Below are positions 12,566 to 26,800 of a DNA stretch of 64,000 nucleotides, piece after piece. Both the position numbers and the translations under genes were made by a program. The notes beneath the pieces were generated by a model. It was not told where the DNA came from. It saw nothing but the letters and a program-made list of their open reading frames with translations, and did no database searches. Source of the stretch: Brachionus plicatilis (taxonomy: Eukaryota > Rotifera > Eurotatoria > Ploima > Brachionidae); the NCBI GenBank assembly GCA_010279815.1, contig QEOQ01000141.1, positions 992,096 to 1,056,095 on the forward strand. The letters run 5' to 3'. Position 1 is the first letter of the stretch; each line of letters begins with the position of its first letter.

Positions 12566-13789
12566 TTATTGTTCATTCTCTATTGGATTCAAATTGAATT
12601 CTATCTTGGTCTCTTCCCAAACCGGATTTTGAGAATCGATTGGACATTGCATTGTTTTTTCATTTATGGTCACTCGATTTGCATGATCTACAAGAATTAA
12701 AGTGTGCGTTCGCGTACCATAATTTGGAATATCAATACAAATCTGTTCTCTTGTAAAAGAATGCTGATCAATTGAGTCACGATATTTACTAGTAAAAAAA
12801 ATATAAGATTTTTTTAAAAATTTTAAGCATAGTTACTCAGTGCTGAATTTTGCCAAATTGATCAAAGAATCAATAAGCTGTTCTTTCTTACTCGTGTCAT
12901 TATATTTAGCCACTATATCTTTAAACATTTTCTCACCCATTGTTGTTTTCGGGTAAATTTTCTTCTTATATTGATGATTTGAAATGCTCACATATTCTTA
13001 ATTAATATTTTATTTTTTAAAAGGAAACAGTTGTAAAAATATTTTTAAAAAATTAATGTTAAAATGAAAAAAAATCAGATACACTAGCAGAATTCAAAAA
13101 AAATAATTTATCAACCAAAAAATCTTTCTAAACCCTTTTTTGATTTTTATTTAAAAGCACATTCAATTAACTTATTCTAATTATAGATCAAAAATCGTGA
13201 CTGTTTTTTATAAATACCTTCATTAGTTTTTGATAATTCACAGCTTACATTATCAAAAATGCTAGCCTCCCAATAATCTTTTCTGAAACCATTTAAAAAA
13301 ATTTAAAAAATATTAGAAAAAAATTTACTTTAAAAATTACTTGTTTCTTTCAAAAAAAACAATATTGAATGGATTGTAAAGTTTGGCTGTTTCTTTAATT
13401 GAATTAACGTAACTTAAGGCATCGAGATCAGTGTGCAAAAAATTTGGTACCAAAAATCCTTTTTAATTAAAAAAATTATAACATTATAAAATATGATTAA
13501 AATAAGTATTAAAATTCAAATAACCGCGCCCTTCTTTGCTATCAAATTCAATACCATAATCAACACTGTTCAAATTTAAAAGAACTCCAATTTTGCCTAG
13601 TCTGCTTGTGCCCAGCCATGTGCCACCTTCTTTACCAGGAGTTAGATCCATTCCATATACACTATGATCAGTCACATAGCCGGCTGGTTTACTAGGTCTA
13701 AAATGAAACTCGTCTCTATTATTCAAAACAATCAGCTTATATTCATTTGGATTGAGCCGTTTAGCAACATATGAAAACAATATGCACAT
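12566..13789 (-). CDS. TANGO2: TANGO2 homologue (NRDE-family protein)
   Basis: Transport and Golgi organisation protein 2 homologue, a conserved NTN-hydrolase-like protein of the cytosol and mitochondria that has been linked to lipid and haem handling; its exact reaction is not settled. Five exons read right to left: 13525-13789, 13341-13458, 13218-13282, 12837-12996, 12566-12788, giving 276 residues, the same length as the human protein. The N-terminus starts MC, as in the family, followed by the signature LNNRDEF-FRPSKPA, then GKEGGTWLG and EGRG. Later blocks are FLHTDLDALSYV (human FLTTDVDSLSYL), a Ser-Asn after the third intron, and IPNYGTRTHTLILVD near the C-terminus. The third exon, about residues 128-149, is poorly conserved. 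All joins keep phase. The gene ends tail to tail with F-spondin. Confidence 0.93.
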
Positions 13790-14287
13790 TTTGATAAGCG
13801 TCTAATTTTCTTAAAAATAAATAAAATCTTAATTGTTAAGCTAATTCGAAAAAGCAATTTATTATCTGATCTTTTTTAAATTTAATATTTTTTTTTAAAA
13901 AGAGCAAAAATTTATTTCAAAAATTTCTAATTTTAAAAAAGGTGCAAGAAATGAATTTTTGAAAATTATTTTATTTTTCCTTTTCAAGCTTAGTCATGAT
14001 TAGTATTAAAAAATTTTTAAATTTTTTTTCACAAAATTCTTGAGCTGCTCCTAGTAAAACGCAACTGTTTAAAATTGAGTATGTTTACACCCATTGTTCT
14101 AACAACATTTAAATAATTGGAATTTTTCTGGTTAGCTGTACATAAAAATTTGAAAAAAAAGGGATTCAGCACTGAATTTTATTTAATTCTTTCATTAAAA
14201 ATACTGAACAAAAAATTAAAAAATTTAGTGGTTTGATCAGTAAATTACATTAAACTAATTTTTTTTATAAATTTTTTTTTGGTGTCT
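13790..14287. other. Intergenic spacer between TANGO2 and eIF6
   Basis: About 500 AT-rich bases between the TANGO2 start codon and the eIF6 stop codon, both genes on the minus strand. It must hold the TANGO2 promoter and the eIF6 3' UTR. I see no open frame or repeat in it. Confidence 0.6.
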
Positions 14288-15148
14288 CTATGTAAGATTT
14301 TCAATCAAAGTTTGTTTGTTGGCATGAGAATTTTGAGATCCATGACCAGCGGTATTTAACTTAAATATTCTTTCAATAATTGATATTTCATGAGCAGTAG
14401 TTTCGAAACCGCAAAACGCGATCCAGTCATTAGCTATCAGTCCAGCCCCGAGTACATCACTACCTCTATTCACAGTACTTGTCTATAAAAAACTGTTAAT
14501 TTACTCAAATCATTACAAAGCTTAAAAAAAATACTTACCACCAAAGGCACTTGAAGCAAGGAAGACAGCTCATCTTGCTCCTGAATAGTTGTTTTCGGAT
14601 GGACAATACCACCAAGGTTATTGAATACACAAAAACTTCCTACAAGAACATTGTTGGCGATAGTATGTCTAAAAATTTCCACATTCAGAACTTCAGCAAT
14701 TATTTGTTCGGTTTCTTTGTCAAGATCTGGATGAATTATTGCAACATAATCATTGCATGCTATCACATTTCCCAAAGCAGATAGACGTTCTTCGACCCGT
14801 CTGACTCTGACCGAGTCCGGCAAACTGTTTCGAATGTGTTGTAACTCTTGGTCAGTAGTTGAACTGGGAACCAAGAGACCATGTCTATTTCCAACTGTTA
14901 AACGACCAACAACACGACACTCGCCAATTGTGGCATGTACTACTGGAATATGATCAGACAATTCTCCCTCAAAAACACTTTATTTGGAAAAATAATTAAA
15001 TTTTTTAATTATTTAATTAATAATTTAATTAAGATAAAAACCTGTAGAAATTTTCCGAGGCTCCTATGCCTACAAGACAATATGAATTGGTCAATTTAGC
15101 AAAACAGCCTATATCACTGCTACTCTCGAATAGCGCTCTTACAGCCAT
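14288..15148 (-). CDS. EIF6: Eukaryotic translation initiation factor 6
   Basis: eIF6 binds the 60S ribosomal subunit, is needed for its nucleolar and nuclear maturation, and keeps it from joining 40S too early. Three exons, 15042-15148, 14539-14977 and 14288-14482, give 246 residues (human 245). The start [20 protein letters not shown] matches the family start. The long middle exon carries [51 protein letters not shown] and [12 protein letters not shown], almost identical to animal eIF6. The last exon has TVNRGSDV and NDW-AFCG and ends LIENLT. The middle exon is richer in G+C than its surroundings, as expected for a highly expressed gene. No anomaly seen. Confidence 0.98.
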
Positions 15149-15516
15149 GTTAAATTAGTCTAAATTATTGAAAAAAAACACTAAATGTTAGACTCAAATT
15201 TTAATTTATATCAAGAAAATTAACTTTTAAATTAAATTTTATTCAGTAAAAATTTATTCATTTTAAAATTTCATAACCAAAATTATTTTAAAATTACATT
15301 TTAACCATGCTTGTTCATATTCATTATTTTATTTTTATTTTGAATGTGCACATCTCTGCACATTTAAAGTCTGAAAATTTAAATAATTATAATTATTTGC
15401 TTCAAATTGCTTTTTAATAAGTCTTGAAAATTTGAAAAAATGTTAACTTTAAAAAATTTTATTTTAAATTTTGATTTTTAATTTACACCAAAACGAATGA
15501 AGTACACTTAGATTTA
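15149..15516. other. Intergenic spacer between eIF6 and the WD40 gene
   Basis: Roughly 370 AT-rich bases upstream of eIF6 and downstream of the WD40 gene, both on the minus strand. It should contain the eIF6 promoter. No open frame or repeat was found. Confidence 0.55.
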
Positions 15517-17012
15517 CTACGGTCTTTGACTTGATTTAAAGCTAGAAGTTTTTTTTCTTTTTAAAAGAAACAGCCTTTTTAGAGAACAAGCTATTAGATT
15601 TGGTAGGTCGTCAGAATGGTCGTTATCGATGCATGCAACTCCATGAAGCAATTCAGACAGTCCACCTATTGACTGAATAATTTTTATGATTTCATAATAA
15701 ATAATTCAATTATTCTAATTTACTTTTAATGTTCCTCTGTCGTAAATTTGTGCTGAATTTTTGTCGTTTCCACCCACGTAAATGTAGCTCGTGCTCAACC
15801 ATTGACAACCATAAATCTAATAGAATATGCCAAAACAAAGCCATAAAATAAACTAGTAAATATTACCATCATGCTCGACTTGTTCTGAAACACATCTCTG
15901 ATCAGAGAAAAATTTCGCAGATCCCAAATCTAATAAAAGATAAATTTTAATTGTTTAAAAAAAATTGATTTTAATATCCCCAAGATTTTTACTTGAAGAG
16001 TAGAATTCTTCCTCCATGAACCAGTGAGTAAATGGTTATAATTACTATCAATGTCTATGGCATCTCCACAAATGTGAGGTCCATATATATAACTTTAATT
16101 GATTAATGTTAAATAATCAAATTATTAATTAAATACTTTTGTGAATGAGAAATGCGGTCGTCCCAAATTTGTACTGTGTCATCCCAACCTCCGCTAAAAA
16201 TTTGATTATTTTCAACCGGATGGTATTTTACACAATAAACTCTACTCGAATGACCACTTACAGTTGTTCCATTGTCACTTAGATTTTTATTAGAAAAGAG
16301 CAAGTAGAAAATTAAAATTAGTTTACCTGCTCTCTAAACAATTTATTTGTTTCTTAGTGTCTACATCATAAACTTTAATTTTACAGTCATATCCACCCGC
16401 GGTCATCCGTGTAAATGAACTGTTAAATCCAATAGATAAAGGCATCAGCTCTTTGTCAAAAATGGTAAAAATACAAGATTTAGTTGGATAGTGCCAATAT
16501 TTTATAAAACCAGAAACATCTATAGTCAAATTTAAATATTTTTTTAAATAAGAAAAAACTGCTTTAATCTACATGTAGCCACTAAAATTTTGTAGTGATC
16601 TTGATTTAAATCATTTGGTCTATTAAAAAATCGGATACTAGTTACAGGTAGCCTTTTTTGTCTAATGTCATCATCGATCAAAGTGTATAGCAATTGACAA
16701 TTTTGTTTTTTGAACAACTATAAATTTTAATTAATAAATATCAAAATTATTTATTTTTAAATTTTACTTTAATTGAGCCATCAGAAAGACCAACTGAAAA
16801 TATTTCACCATTCGGATGAAATCTGCAGCAATGTATCGGATTTTCACAGTCTCTTGGTTGATTAAAAAATTATTTTTATTTTTTTAAATTATCAACTTTT
16901 ACATTATTCCGCCAACTTCTAAATCACCTTGGACCAAATAGTGGTCGGGCGAATGCTCATCTGGTTTAAATGACAATAAAGAATCATTTTCTTTTAGCTT
17001 CATATTTTTCAT
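15517..17012 (-). CDS. WD40-repeat protein, function unknown
   Basis: Nine exons read right to left: 16903-17012, 16768-16852, 16573-16717, 16327-16519, 16137-16277, 15993-16092, 15867-15929, 15724-15816, 15517-15672. With the ATG at 17012 they give 361 residues. At least six blade endings are visible: SDGSIKLFKK, VSGFIKYWHYP, GYDCKIKVYDV, GWDDTVQIWDDR, STLQIWDLRN and NSAQIYDRG, and one classic GH-containing loop (SGHSSRVYCVKYHPV). This fits a single seven-bladed propeller with little else, probably a scaffold for protein contacts. I could not place it in a named WD40 family. An acceptor-like CAG lies 15 bases upstream of the ATG, so the first intron may be in the 5' UTR, or a short coding exon may be missing. 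Confidence 0.82.
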
Positions 17013-17831
17013 TCCGTACTTTATTTGTCTGAGAAGGCAAAAATTAGTTTAAAATAAAAAATTCAAATTTTGTTCATTTAGTATTTCTATGGAAACAAAA
17101 TCAGTTTTTTTAAAGAAAATTAAGCCTATTTAAAATCATAATTAAAACAACATTTTGGGAATTGTTAATTACTTTTTTTAGCTTTAAATCTAAAGATATT
17201 TTTAAGAGAAGAATAACGCATCCTTTTATATCAAAAATATCAGCATGTGTTTTTTTTTGACTACTCCTGTGAAAGGAAACATAATAATAAGATTCTTTAT
17301 ACCTGATAAAATATTTATTTCACAGAATAATGACTTAAATTTCAGGAATTTTAATTTTTTTGTTGATATTTAAAATTATGTCGATATTTTACTTTATCAA
17401 TATTAGATAATTTTTATTGATAATTATATTTTAGCAAGGACAAAATTGACTTTTTGGTCTTCAGCATTAAATTTTTGGAAATTTTTTTCTTTAATCTAAA
17501 CTAATCACCAATTTGAAAGACTAAATTTATTTTTTGAAACAAAAAACTCAAAGTAAAATCAACAACAGTAAAATAGACAACTAAAATATTTTAAAAAGAT
17601 ATTAATTAAAAAAAATGACAAAAATATTTAAAAAAATACTGTAGCATAGTGCAAAATACTTTGTTATACCTTTTTTTCTTAAGTTTAAACATTATTAAAC
17701 TTCCAGTCATTCGGCTAATTACATAGAACATTTAATTCAAATTAAATAATTAATAAAAAATATTTTAACGAAAACTAGTATGGATTTATTAGAAAAAAAG
17801 GGGACAAAATTAATTTTTTAATAAGTTAAAT
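17013..17831. other. Intergenic region between WD40 gene and sacsin
   Basis: About 820 AT-rich bases. I searched both strands for a J-domain HPD motif or any frame extending sacsin past its stop at 17832-17834 and found none. It should hold the WD40 gene promoter and the sacsin 3' UTR. Confidence 0.55.
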
Positions 17832-20800
17832 TTAAACAATAGGCATTGGAAACTCTGTTTTGTAATTGTTAATAATCTCACTATGAGAACTATCATCATT
17901 ATTATTCAACAATTTTATAACCATATAAAAAAATCTATACGACCGCTGGCCCAAACAATTTTTTATTGCTTCCATGTTATCATAAGACTTAAGAACAAAT
18001 AATTTCTTAATTTCTTCGACAATTGTTTCAGCCAAGTAAAAATGAATATCCAGCTCATCATTAAAATCTCCTCGGATCATAAAGTTGATTCCTTTTCCAT
18101 CACCATCTTTTATTCTGGCTATTTTGACTCTTTTTTCAGTATCTGTAAAAAAATTATTTGGATTATCAGAATCGTAAAATTGAGTCACTAAATCACTCAT
18201 TCTGCAAACACTTATCGATCTGATACAATTCTTAACATCTTCTTTTAATTGTTTGTCAATATCAAACATTTCCTCGTCATTCACTGCCTCAAAGCACTCA
18301 ATCAAAGATTCAAATAATTGTTCTGAATGCAACTTTTTCATCAAATTCTCATCCAAAAGTCGCTCTTCACCATCTCCCTTTAGTTTTTCAATTAACTTGT
18401 CTGACAATCGCTTGGGTGCCAAATCTCGGTAAGTTTTAAAATACTCAAAATTCTCAAATATGGACAGCCAAGAGACTTGTTTGAACATAAAACTCTTGTA
18501 TTTGTCGCGCTTTTTGCTGCAATTTTGCTCCATATTTTCAGCAGAGTTAGAATGATAAGTATCGTGGTAATGATTGATAAGCTCTTTAATATCAAACAAT
18601 ACAATTGATTTTATATCATTACTGTTTTTGATGATAGATTCATAAGATGGTTTGTCCATGTAATAAAGTGTGTTTAGATGTTTCATTTCTCGCCTCGAAT
18701 TGGGAAAATAAAGATCCAATTTTGGCAAATTGTCTTGGTCAATCGAATTTTCTAATATTAAATGCTTAATAGCTACCAAGACATTGTTGAATGCTTCTTT
18801 GCTCAGCAAATTTTCTGTCGAATAGTAGTGTTGGAGTACTTGTTGGCAAAGAGAAAATGGAACGCTTTCATTAGCACCCAATTGTTTGAAAAAAGCCCAA
18901 TTTTTTGCATATTCTTCAGGAAATTTATAAAAAAAGTCATCTATTTGGTCCTTAAAAATCAAATTTTTTATAACTCTATTCGTTCTGCATAGGTCAAAAT
19001 TTTCGTCAGTTTTTCTTACAACTAGAATTAAATTTTTATCTTTCAGCTGATCTAGAATTGTATCATCCTCAATTGATTGAAATTTATCATAATATGACAT
19101 CATTAATCTTTGTAATTCATTCATTTTGTACCGAGTCATATTTTTAAACTTGGAAATTTTTTTTTCGGACAAAAGAGCTATTAATTGTAAAAAATTTTTG
19201 ACCAAAACCTCATTTGGAAGATCGACAACAATTCCAGAATTATTTCCCAATTCTTTGATATATTTAGGAAGTACCGGTTTAATTAACCAAGAAAATCTTT
19301 GATTTACACCACAGATCGAGTCGTTCAAACAAATCAAATCACCATGAATTGAATTCGAAGGCTTTATGTATTCCAATATGCCATCATTATTTAAAACGGG
19401 AATAAACTTGATGTCTTTTATGCTATTTATAATATCATCAGTTTGAATTTTGTCAATTTCTTCAAAAAAAAGTCTACATACATCGTTTAATTGAACTAAA
19501 TCAATCTTTTTTTTTAAGTATTTATCTCTTAGTGTTCGGGCAATTAGAATACAGTCTTCCGCTTTGCAATTTTGTCTGAGGCCCAACTTGTCTAGTAGAG
19601 ATCGCCAGTCGTTTGTATTAAGATTATCCGGAAGAAGAAATTCGCTTAGAGATTTTCTGAACAATTCATTTTCGGGATCATAGACTTGATTGACTGAATA
19701 AAAATTTTTTTCAATTTTGATAAATTTCATTTCTTCAAGCAAATTCCAAAGATTGTGGTCTTTCTTAAGATTTTCTACACCTAACGATAACAAGTTGTCA
19801 ATATGATACTCCAACAACTTGAGATCAGGTATGCTTAAAACCCATTCGAAAAACATATAGTACAAATTTTCAAATTTTGTTGGCTCGATATCTAAAAAAT
19901 CAAATATATTTCCATATCCTTTCTTAATTATGCGACAATTTGGATGGTGATTAGCAAAATCTAGAAATTCGGATAAATAGCTATTTTCAGATTTTAAATT
20001 TTGGCCAAAAAAATCTATAATTTTTCTTGGTAAATTAGGAGCAAAATCCAGCAAAATTATCTTAGAATTTTCGATTGAATCAACTTGGCCAAATAGGTCT
20101 TCATAAATGGGAAGACTTTTAAGAAATCTTTTGATCGAAGACTGGGTATGAGGACCTGATTTTTCCAAATTGAATTGATAATTTTTTAAATTATAGTCAT
20201 ATGTTATATTTTTGTCAAATAACCGCAGGAATTCTTCTTTATTTTCCCCTGAGAATATTTTATGATATAAATTTTTTTGTCTCTGTAAAAATGTGATTAA
20301 GTCATCAATTTTATTTAAATCTTGAACAATTTTTTTCAAAAAGTTATTCTCTAAATTCCGGTTATCATAAACGGGTAAGTCTATATCTTTAAGTAATAAA
20401 ATAGAGTAACCTCTCACAATTCTTTCAACTTCTTTTATTGGCATCAAGAATTTTTTGGATTTTTGATTCACAGAAATAATTGCCCAGTCTTCAATTGGTT
20501 TTAATTTTTCCAAAATTTCTCTTTTGTTCAAGTTCTTTACATCACCAATTGATTCATCAATCAATTTAACAACTTGATCAACTAATCTTGAATTTTTCAA
20601 TAAACTTAATTCAGGATATTCCATTGATCCTTGAATAAAATAAGTACTTTTGTCTAAAATACTTGGAATCAACTCGATTAGATCATTGATATTTATATCT
20701 CTGAACCAAATTTTATTATTTGGAAATTTACAAAAAAATTTGCTATGCAAAAAAAGATGTCCACAATCTTTATATTCATTATTTTGACGTCTTACAATTT

Positions 20801-23800
20801 TATTTTGAGAGCTTAATTTTGTTAAAATTTCGTCTTGTCTAAGTAATAAAGGGCAATTCTTTAAGTCAATATTGTTTTCACTCAGACAATAATCAAGTAT
20901 CGATTCCAGATTTTGAATGTTTGAAAAAATCGAATCTTGAATTTTTATGCCAGTAATATCAGATCGAAAATTTCTTAGTCCATCAACCAAAATTTTAGGT
21001 GTTATTATATTAAGATCTAAATTAGCAATTTGTTTAAAAATTTTGATCAAATTATTTTGTCTACAAATTTTTATATTCGCTTTCCAGACAACATCACATA
21101 GAAAATCTCTTGGTAGGTTTAAACTATAACTATATTGATTATTTATTAAATAATTACGAATAAATTCTTCAAATTTTTCGGAAAAATACAATTCACTGGG
21201 CTTGAACCATTTGATTTCGTTTTTAAAAATCGGAATAAATTCTTGATCCCAAATTTTGTGATAAAATTTTGTGCAAAATTTTTCAAAATACGATTTCATA
21301 GAATCTGTGCATAAATTTACATCAGGAAAAATTGAAAAATAAAATTCCAAAAACCTTTTAGGATTTTCATTGTGCATGTTCTTTAATGTTCTGACCATTT
21401 CTACAAATAATGGTAGAATAATCAGATTTACTAGGCCTAAATTCCAGTTAGTCAGCCATTCAGCAGTTTCTTTTTCGGCATTTTTTGTCCGCATACCAAA
21501 GTCGAATAGACTGGTTCGATTTTCTTCCCTGAGAGCCCAGTACGCGTTAATGTGACACTTTAGTGGAGATTTTTCACTTTCAAGCGGTAAAAAATTGTAG
21601 ATACCAAATTCTTTTTTAAAATTTTCCGCTTGAATCAGAGCCGTATCAAACGCCAATGATGCATTTGGAAAATATTTATCTTTTGGTCTGCATTTTAATT
21701 TGTTTATGTGACCTTCTTGGTCAAACTCTGGATCAAAACCAAACTGCTCAAAGACAAGATATTCTTTTTGAAAATTAAAGCTTGCTGTTGTTGTCTTGTA
21801 AAAACAAGTTTTTTTTGGTACTGAGTCCAAATTGGAATATAGATATAAATTTTTTTCTCTTTCAAACTCTTCAGTTCGATCATGACTGATTTTAACCTCG
21901 TCCATTTTTTCTAAATTTCCATTTTTGTCCGTGACATAAAATGAAATTTCTCGGACATTTTTCAAAAACAAAATCACATCATGACAACCAGAATCAATAA
22001 ATCTTCTGATTAAACCCTCAGCTCTTTGGATGTCATAGGTTGATGTTGATATATCAGAGTGACTTTTTCTTAGCGGAAATCTGAACATGGTAGCATTCTC
22101 AAGATTAAAACCATTAAGCTCAAATCCGCTTAAAACATCCCTGAACAAATCGTTTTTTAAATTCATCTTGGCATTTTTGATCTTGATTCCAGGATTAGTC
22201 TCATTCAAACTTGTGTAATATTTGCAGCTTGGATCCAATAAAACAAAATCACTGAAATTACTGATGAACTGTGGCACATCAGTCAAATGGTATACACTAT
22301 TAAAACCAATTCCAAACTTTCCAATTTTTTCCATGCTTTTCTGCTTGCTTCCTTTGCTTAAGCTAATAATACCTTTCAAGTCTTGCTCGCTAAATATGGA
22401 ATTATTGTAGCAACAAATTGACGGTCCTTGTAGATTTTTCATTTCCTCGTAGGGAAGACAACTTGTGCCAAGATTTCGTGTGTCCAAAATAAAGCTGACT
22501 GTGGTCGCTTTTGCATCGTCAGCATTCTGAATAAGCTCTTTGAATATAGTTGACTCTGAAGAGTATCTGCTTAGAATGTCTCTTATACGATCGATTAGGC
22601 TTTCTTTTTGACCAAACAATTCCGTGTCAATGCACAACTGATTTCCAATTGTTTTCAATACTTTATCTCTGGAACTTTTGATGCTAAAACTTTTGAATGG
22701 AATTTCCGGATGCACTGGGTAAATTTTGTGCTCAGCTAGCAATGAGCTCAAAGACTTTTCATAGCACATTTCTTCAATGCGTCTCAAAACACAATTCTCA
22801 TCTGGCAAGTAAAATTGTTTGTCCAAAATCATTTGGTCCAAATATTGTGAATCTTTACGATTTTTATCAATGTATAAAATTTCGTTTACTATTTTTAAAC
22901 AATGGTTTAATTCAGAATCTCCTAGCGGAGAGTCTTGGAATTTGTTTTTTAAACTTTCTATCCTTGATCTCAAACTTTCCAAGCTGAAAAAGTCAATTAA
23001 TCCCATTTGTTTGAAAAAATTTGTTTTTTTGTGGTCGTCTACCAGGTTTTTTGGAAATTGTAGCAGATCAGGCTCACTCGGATTCTGAACTTGAACAGCA
23101 AACGAATCCAAACTCACAAATTTGTTCTTTTGAGAGTTATTTTCGCAAAATATCCATTTTTGGGGCAGGGATTCCTTAAAAATTTGAATCTGACTGTCAA
23201 CTTTTTGCTGTTGATTAATGGAATTTTTTTCAGTTGAATTGTTTTGTAAATATTTACAAAATTCAGTGAAATAATCAGTAAATTGTGATAAAGGTTGATC
23301 GGTAGATTCGTAGTGCTTTTTTAAAAATTTAAACTGTTCCATGACCAAATTGAGCGTATCATTTTTATTTAAATTTTTCATAAAATTTGAATATTTCTCC
23401 TTGTACAAAGGAGCTATTGAGCCGATCAGCTGTTTTTCTCTGCTATTATAGAGCTCCGAAGGCTTGTATTTTCTATTATTTGACTCGAACCATGGAAAAG
23501 GCCAGCTTTCCGGCTTGGTTACCGGAAATAACCATTTAACATTATCCAATTTTTCTTTAAAATCATCTAAGTTCGTATTCAATGATTTCAAAAAATAATC
23601 ATGTAAATATTCACTCAAAATTTTAGATAAATTCCTAGCCTTGGTCAAGTCATTGCAGGATTCGATTTTTTCGGCCAGCTTAATTACAGTCTCATGGTCT
23701 AAGAAATGTTTTTTCATACCTAGATTTGCCAATTTGTTAGAGACTTGATTGTTTTCTATCAATTCGTCGCACGGAAACATATCATCCTCCTCAGAGAATA

Positions 23801-26800
23801 GAGATTTAAAATACTGATTTGAATTTGGATCAACTAAATCATTCACAAATTTAAAAGTCCCATTGCATGTTGGTATACACTTTTTTTCCATAATTATATT
23901 GGCATACATGGTCATATTGCTCAAATTAAAACACTTTTGGAGAAGATAGAACTTGAGTAGTTGTATGTAATCATCTAGATCTAGAGAGGATAAATTAGAT
24001 ACCAAAATTTTGAGCAGAGTAAAATCATTGACAAATTTTGAGGCATCAGTTGTTTTGTTCTTTATGATGACCAAGTACTTTGACGGCAAGACCACTAGTG
24101 ATTTGGAATGATAAATTTTTTTGAGGCAGCCCAAAGCATTGGATTGAATTTTTTCATTTTCAAAGTCAAAATCGACAAATAAAGATTGGTCAAAGCAGGT
24201 GAATTTGTTTGTTTGATCCAAAACAGTTGGGAAAATGCGGTAGCCATTATTGGGCAAGCAAATGGTGTCATAAAAATTTTTTTCAAAATCTTTAAAAAAG
24301 CTGTTCTTCATTTCCAAAGGCCACATGGTCGATAAAAACTTGCCAATGTTATCCAATTTAACAGCGTTCAGTGAGTGATTAATCATTAAGAGTAAATTTT
24401 CCACCAATGGTTGTACCAAATAACTATTCCATTTGTGCTTTTCGTCAGACACTTTATCATCTTTTGTACTCTCGTTAAAATTTAGTCTATCTCGGCTGAT
24501 ATTAAAAGCTGCGTTAACGTGAAATTTAAGATTTGAGTATATTGGAAGTGGCAAAAAGCAAAAGGTCTGGCCACTTGTGTCCACTATTGAATAATTATTT
24601 TCGATCTTTTCCAATTTTACGGCACAGCCAACACAAGGAACAAAAGTTTCAAATACAGGATTGTTTTTGATCAAATATTTAGAAAAGTATGATGAAACCG
24701 TGAGCCAATGGTGCTCGCCTGATCGCTTACCAGACTTAAACTTTGGGCATAGATGAGAAAAATTTTCATCAAAAAATTCCACTGTGCTGCACAAAATAAT
24801 TGCTGATTTTAGATCACATTCGGAATTTTTTGAACATGCACTGAGAATTTTAGTTTGGCTAGGAAATTCTGACTCTGGTTCTTTGGAAAAACTGGGGTTG
24901 GGAAATTTTTCCAGGTATAGCTCGGGTTTTTTCTCAAATTTTAAAAGAAGCTTAGAGTCAGGACCAGTGGCCTCGCTTGGTATAACATGAAACTCAACTG
25001 TGCAAACAGACTGAGTAAATAATAGCAAAGATTCAGCGTTATTGATAAGTATGGTCAATAGAGATTTGATCTCAGAGTCTTTGTTATAAATGTGAGAACT
25101 TATTTCACTTGGTTCGGTGCGCAGTGGAAGTCTAATTAAGGTTCCATTATAGAAAAAATCATTGCTAAATATGTCACAGCCGAACAAATTTTCAAAAGGC
25201 TTAAACTGATCACAATAATTAGTTCTCATAAATTGGTTTACAGATTTAAAATTAATTTTTTTGCCAGGCTCACCCCTATTCCGAATAATGTTGGTCATAA
25301 ATTTAACATTCGGATCCAATAATACTAGACTATCGCGGCTTAAAATGCACGGCAAATCGGTCACATTATAAAATGTGTTAAAGCCTAGACCAAATTTTCC
25401 CACTTTTTCTTTCAAATTTTTTTTGGTTCCTGCACCAAGTTTGATCAAATTTTTAAAATCACTATCTGTAAATACAGCATCATTGTAAAAAATTAAACTC
25501 TCTCCTTGGCATTTCACTAGGCCTCGATCCAGCAACTTGTTTGGATTTTTCCACAAGCTATTCTTTCGCTTGTCATAGCAAATTTTAACTATGGTCGCAC
25601 CAGCATCATCAGCATTCTGTATTGCTTCTTTAAAGATTGAAATACCGTCTTTGTATCCATCGAGTAGTTCTTTGATGCGATCAGTGATTTTTTCGTACTG
25701 ACCAAACGACTCCATAGACATATTTTCAACATCCATTAATTTTTCAATTGATGAGCTGACCCCTAATTTTCTTAAAAACTTGGTACTTATTTTTTGGCAG
25801 CAAATTTTGAAGCCTTTTTGATTGAGCAAATCAATTTTTTGAGACAAAATTTCATCATAAACAATTTCATTTGAGTTAAACGTGTCCTGAAAATCGGTTT
25901 CAACTAGGTAAACACAGTTTTCAATTTTTTCAAATTCAAAATTGTTGTTTAAATTTAACACTGGGAGTAAAAATTTTGACTTTAAATCTTTGCTTTCAAT
26001 GAGTTCTTTTTGAAATTTATGTTCGATTAAATTGTAAACTGAGTAAATTAAAATGGAATCCTTTGGATCATCTTTCATTTTTTTCAATAGATCAATCAAA
26101 ACAACCAAATTTAATTTTTCAACAACACCAAAAACTTTTGTATACAAAGACTGAAATTTTTTCAAAAATGTATTTAGGTTGAGTACAGTTAAATAGGGCG
26201 ACAAGTCAGCTATTTCCGATTTCCAAATTAAATTGGATGCATTCTGAAAATTATTAATTCCATCGAAAATAAAAAATTTTGATCCAAAGTGAGATTTTAA
26301 TTTTTGTCTTAATTCATCAGCTGAATACTTTGAAATTGAAATTAAATTTTGAAAGTAATTGTAAATTGCCTCTAAATCATTTAAATCAATGGATTCGTGA
26401 TTAGTGACAATAAAGTCAAGATTACGGATGACTACTTCCAAATTTGGAGTCTTAGAGATGATGTTTAATTTTGTTTTAAATTTGTTCGGGATCAATTCTG
26501 AAAGGTAAATTGGCTCTACATGTTTTATTAAATTTTTGAATTTGGAGTCCCATAGCTGAGTGCTTTTGTAAAATTTTGCTTCTGACCAGTTTGAAAAATT
26601 ATCACAAGGTAACCATTGGTACGTGGCCGCCAAATCAATTATACGATTAATTTTTTCATTTTCTAAAGTGTCCATGTAATCAAATACCATTTTGCATTTT
26701 TCAAAAAAGTTCTTTTGAGATAAACCAGTTTTGTTTGAGTCCAATTGTTGGAAATATTTTTCAAAAACTTTAAATTGTATATTTCGTCTTAAGTGTGGTT

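Noticed and set aside
17012..17831. Search for a missing sacsin J or HEPN exon
   Set aside because: No HPD-coding triplet set or open frame of fitting size on the minus strand.
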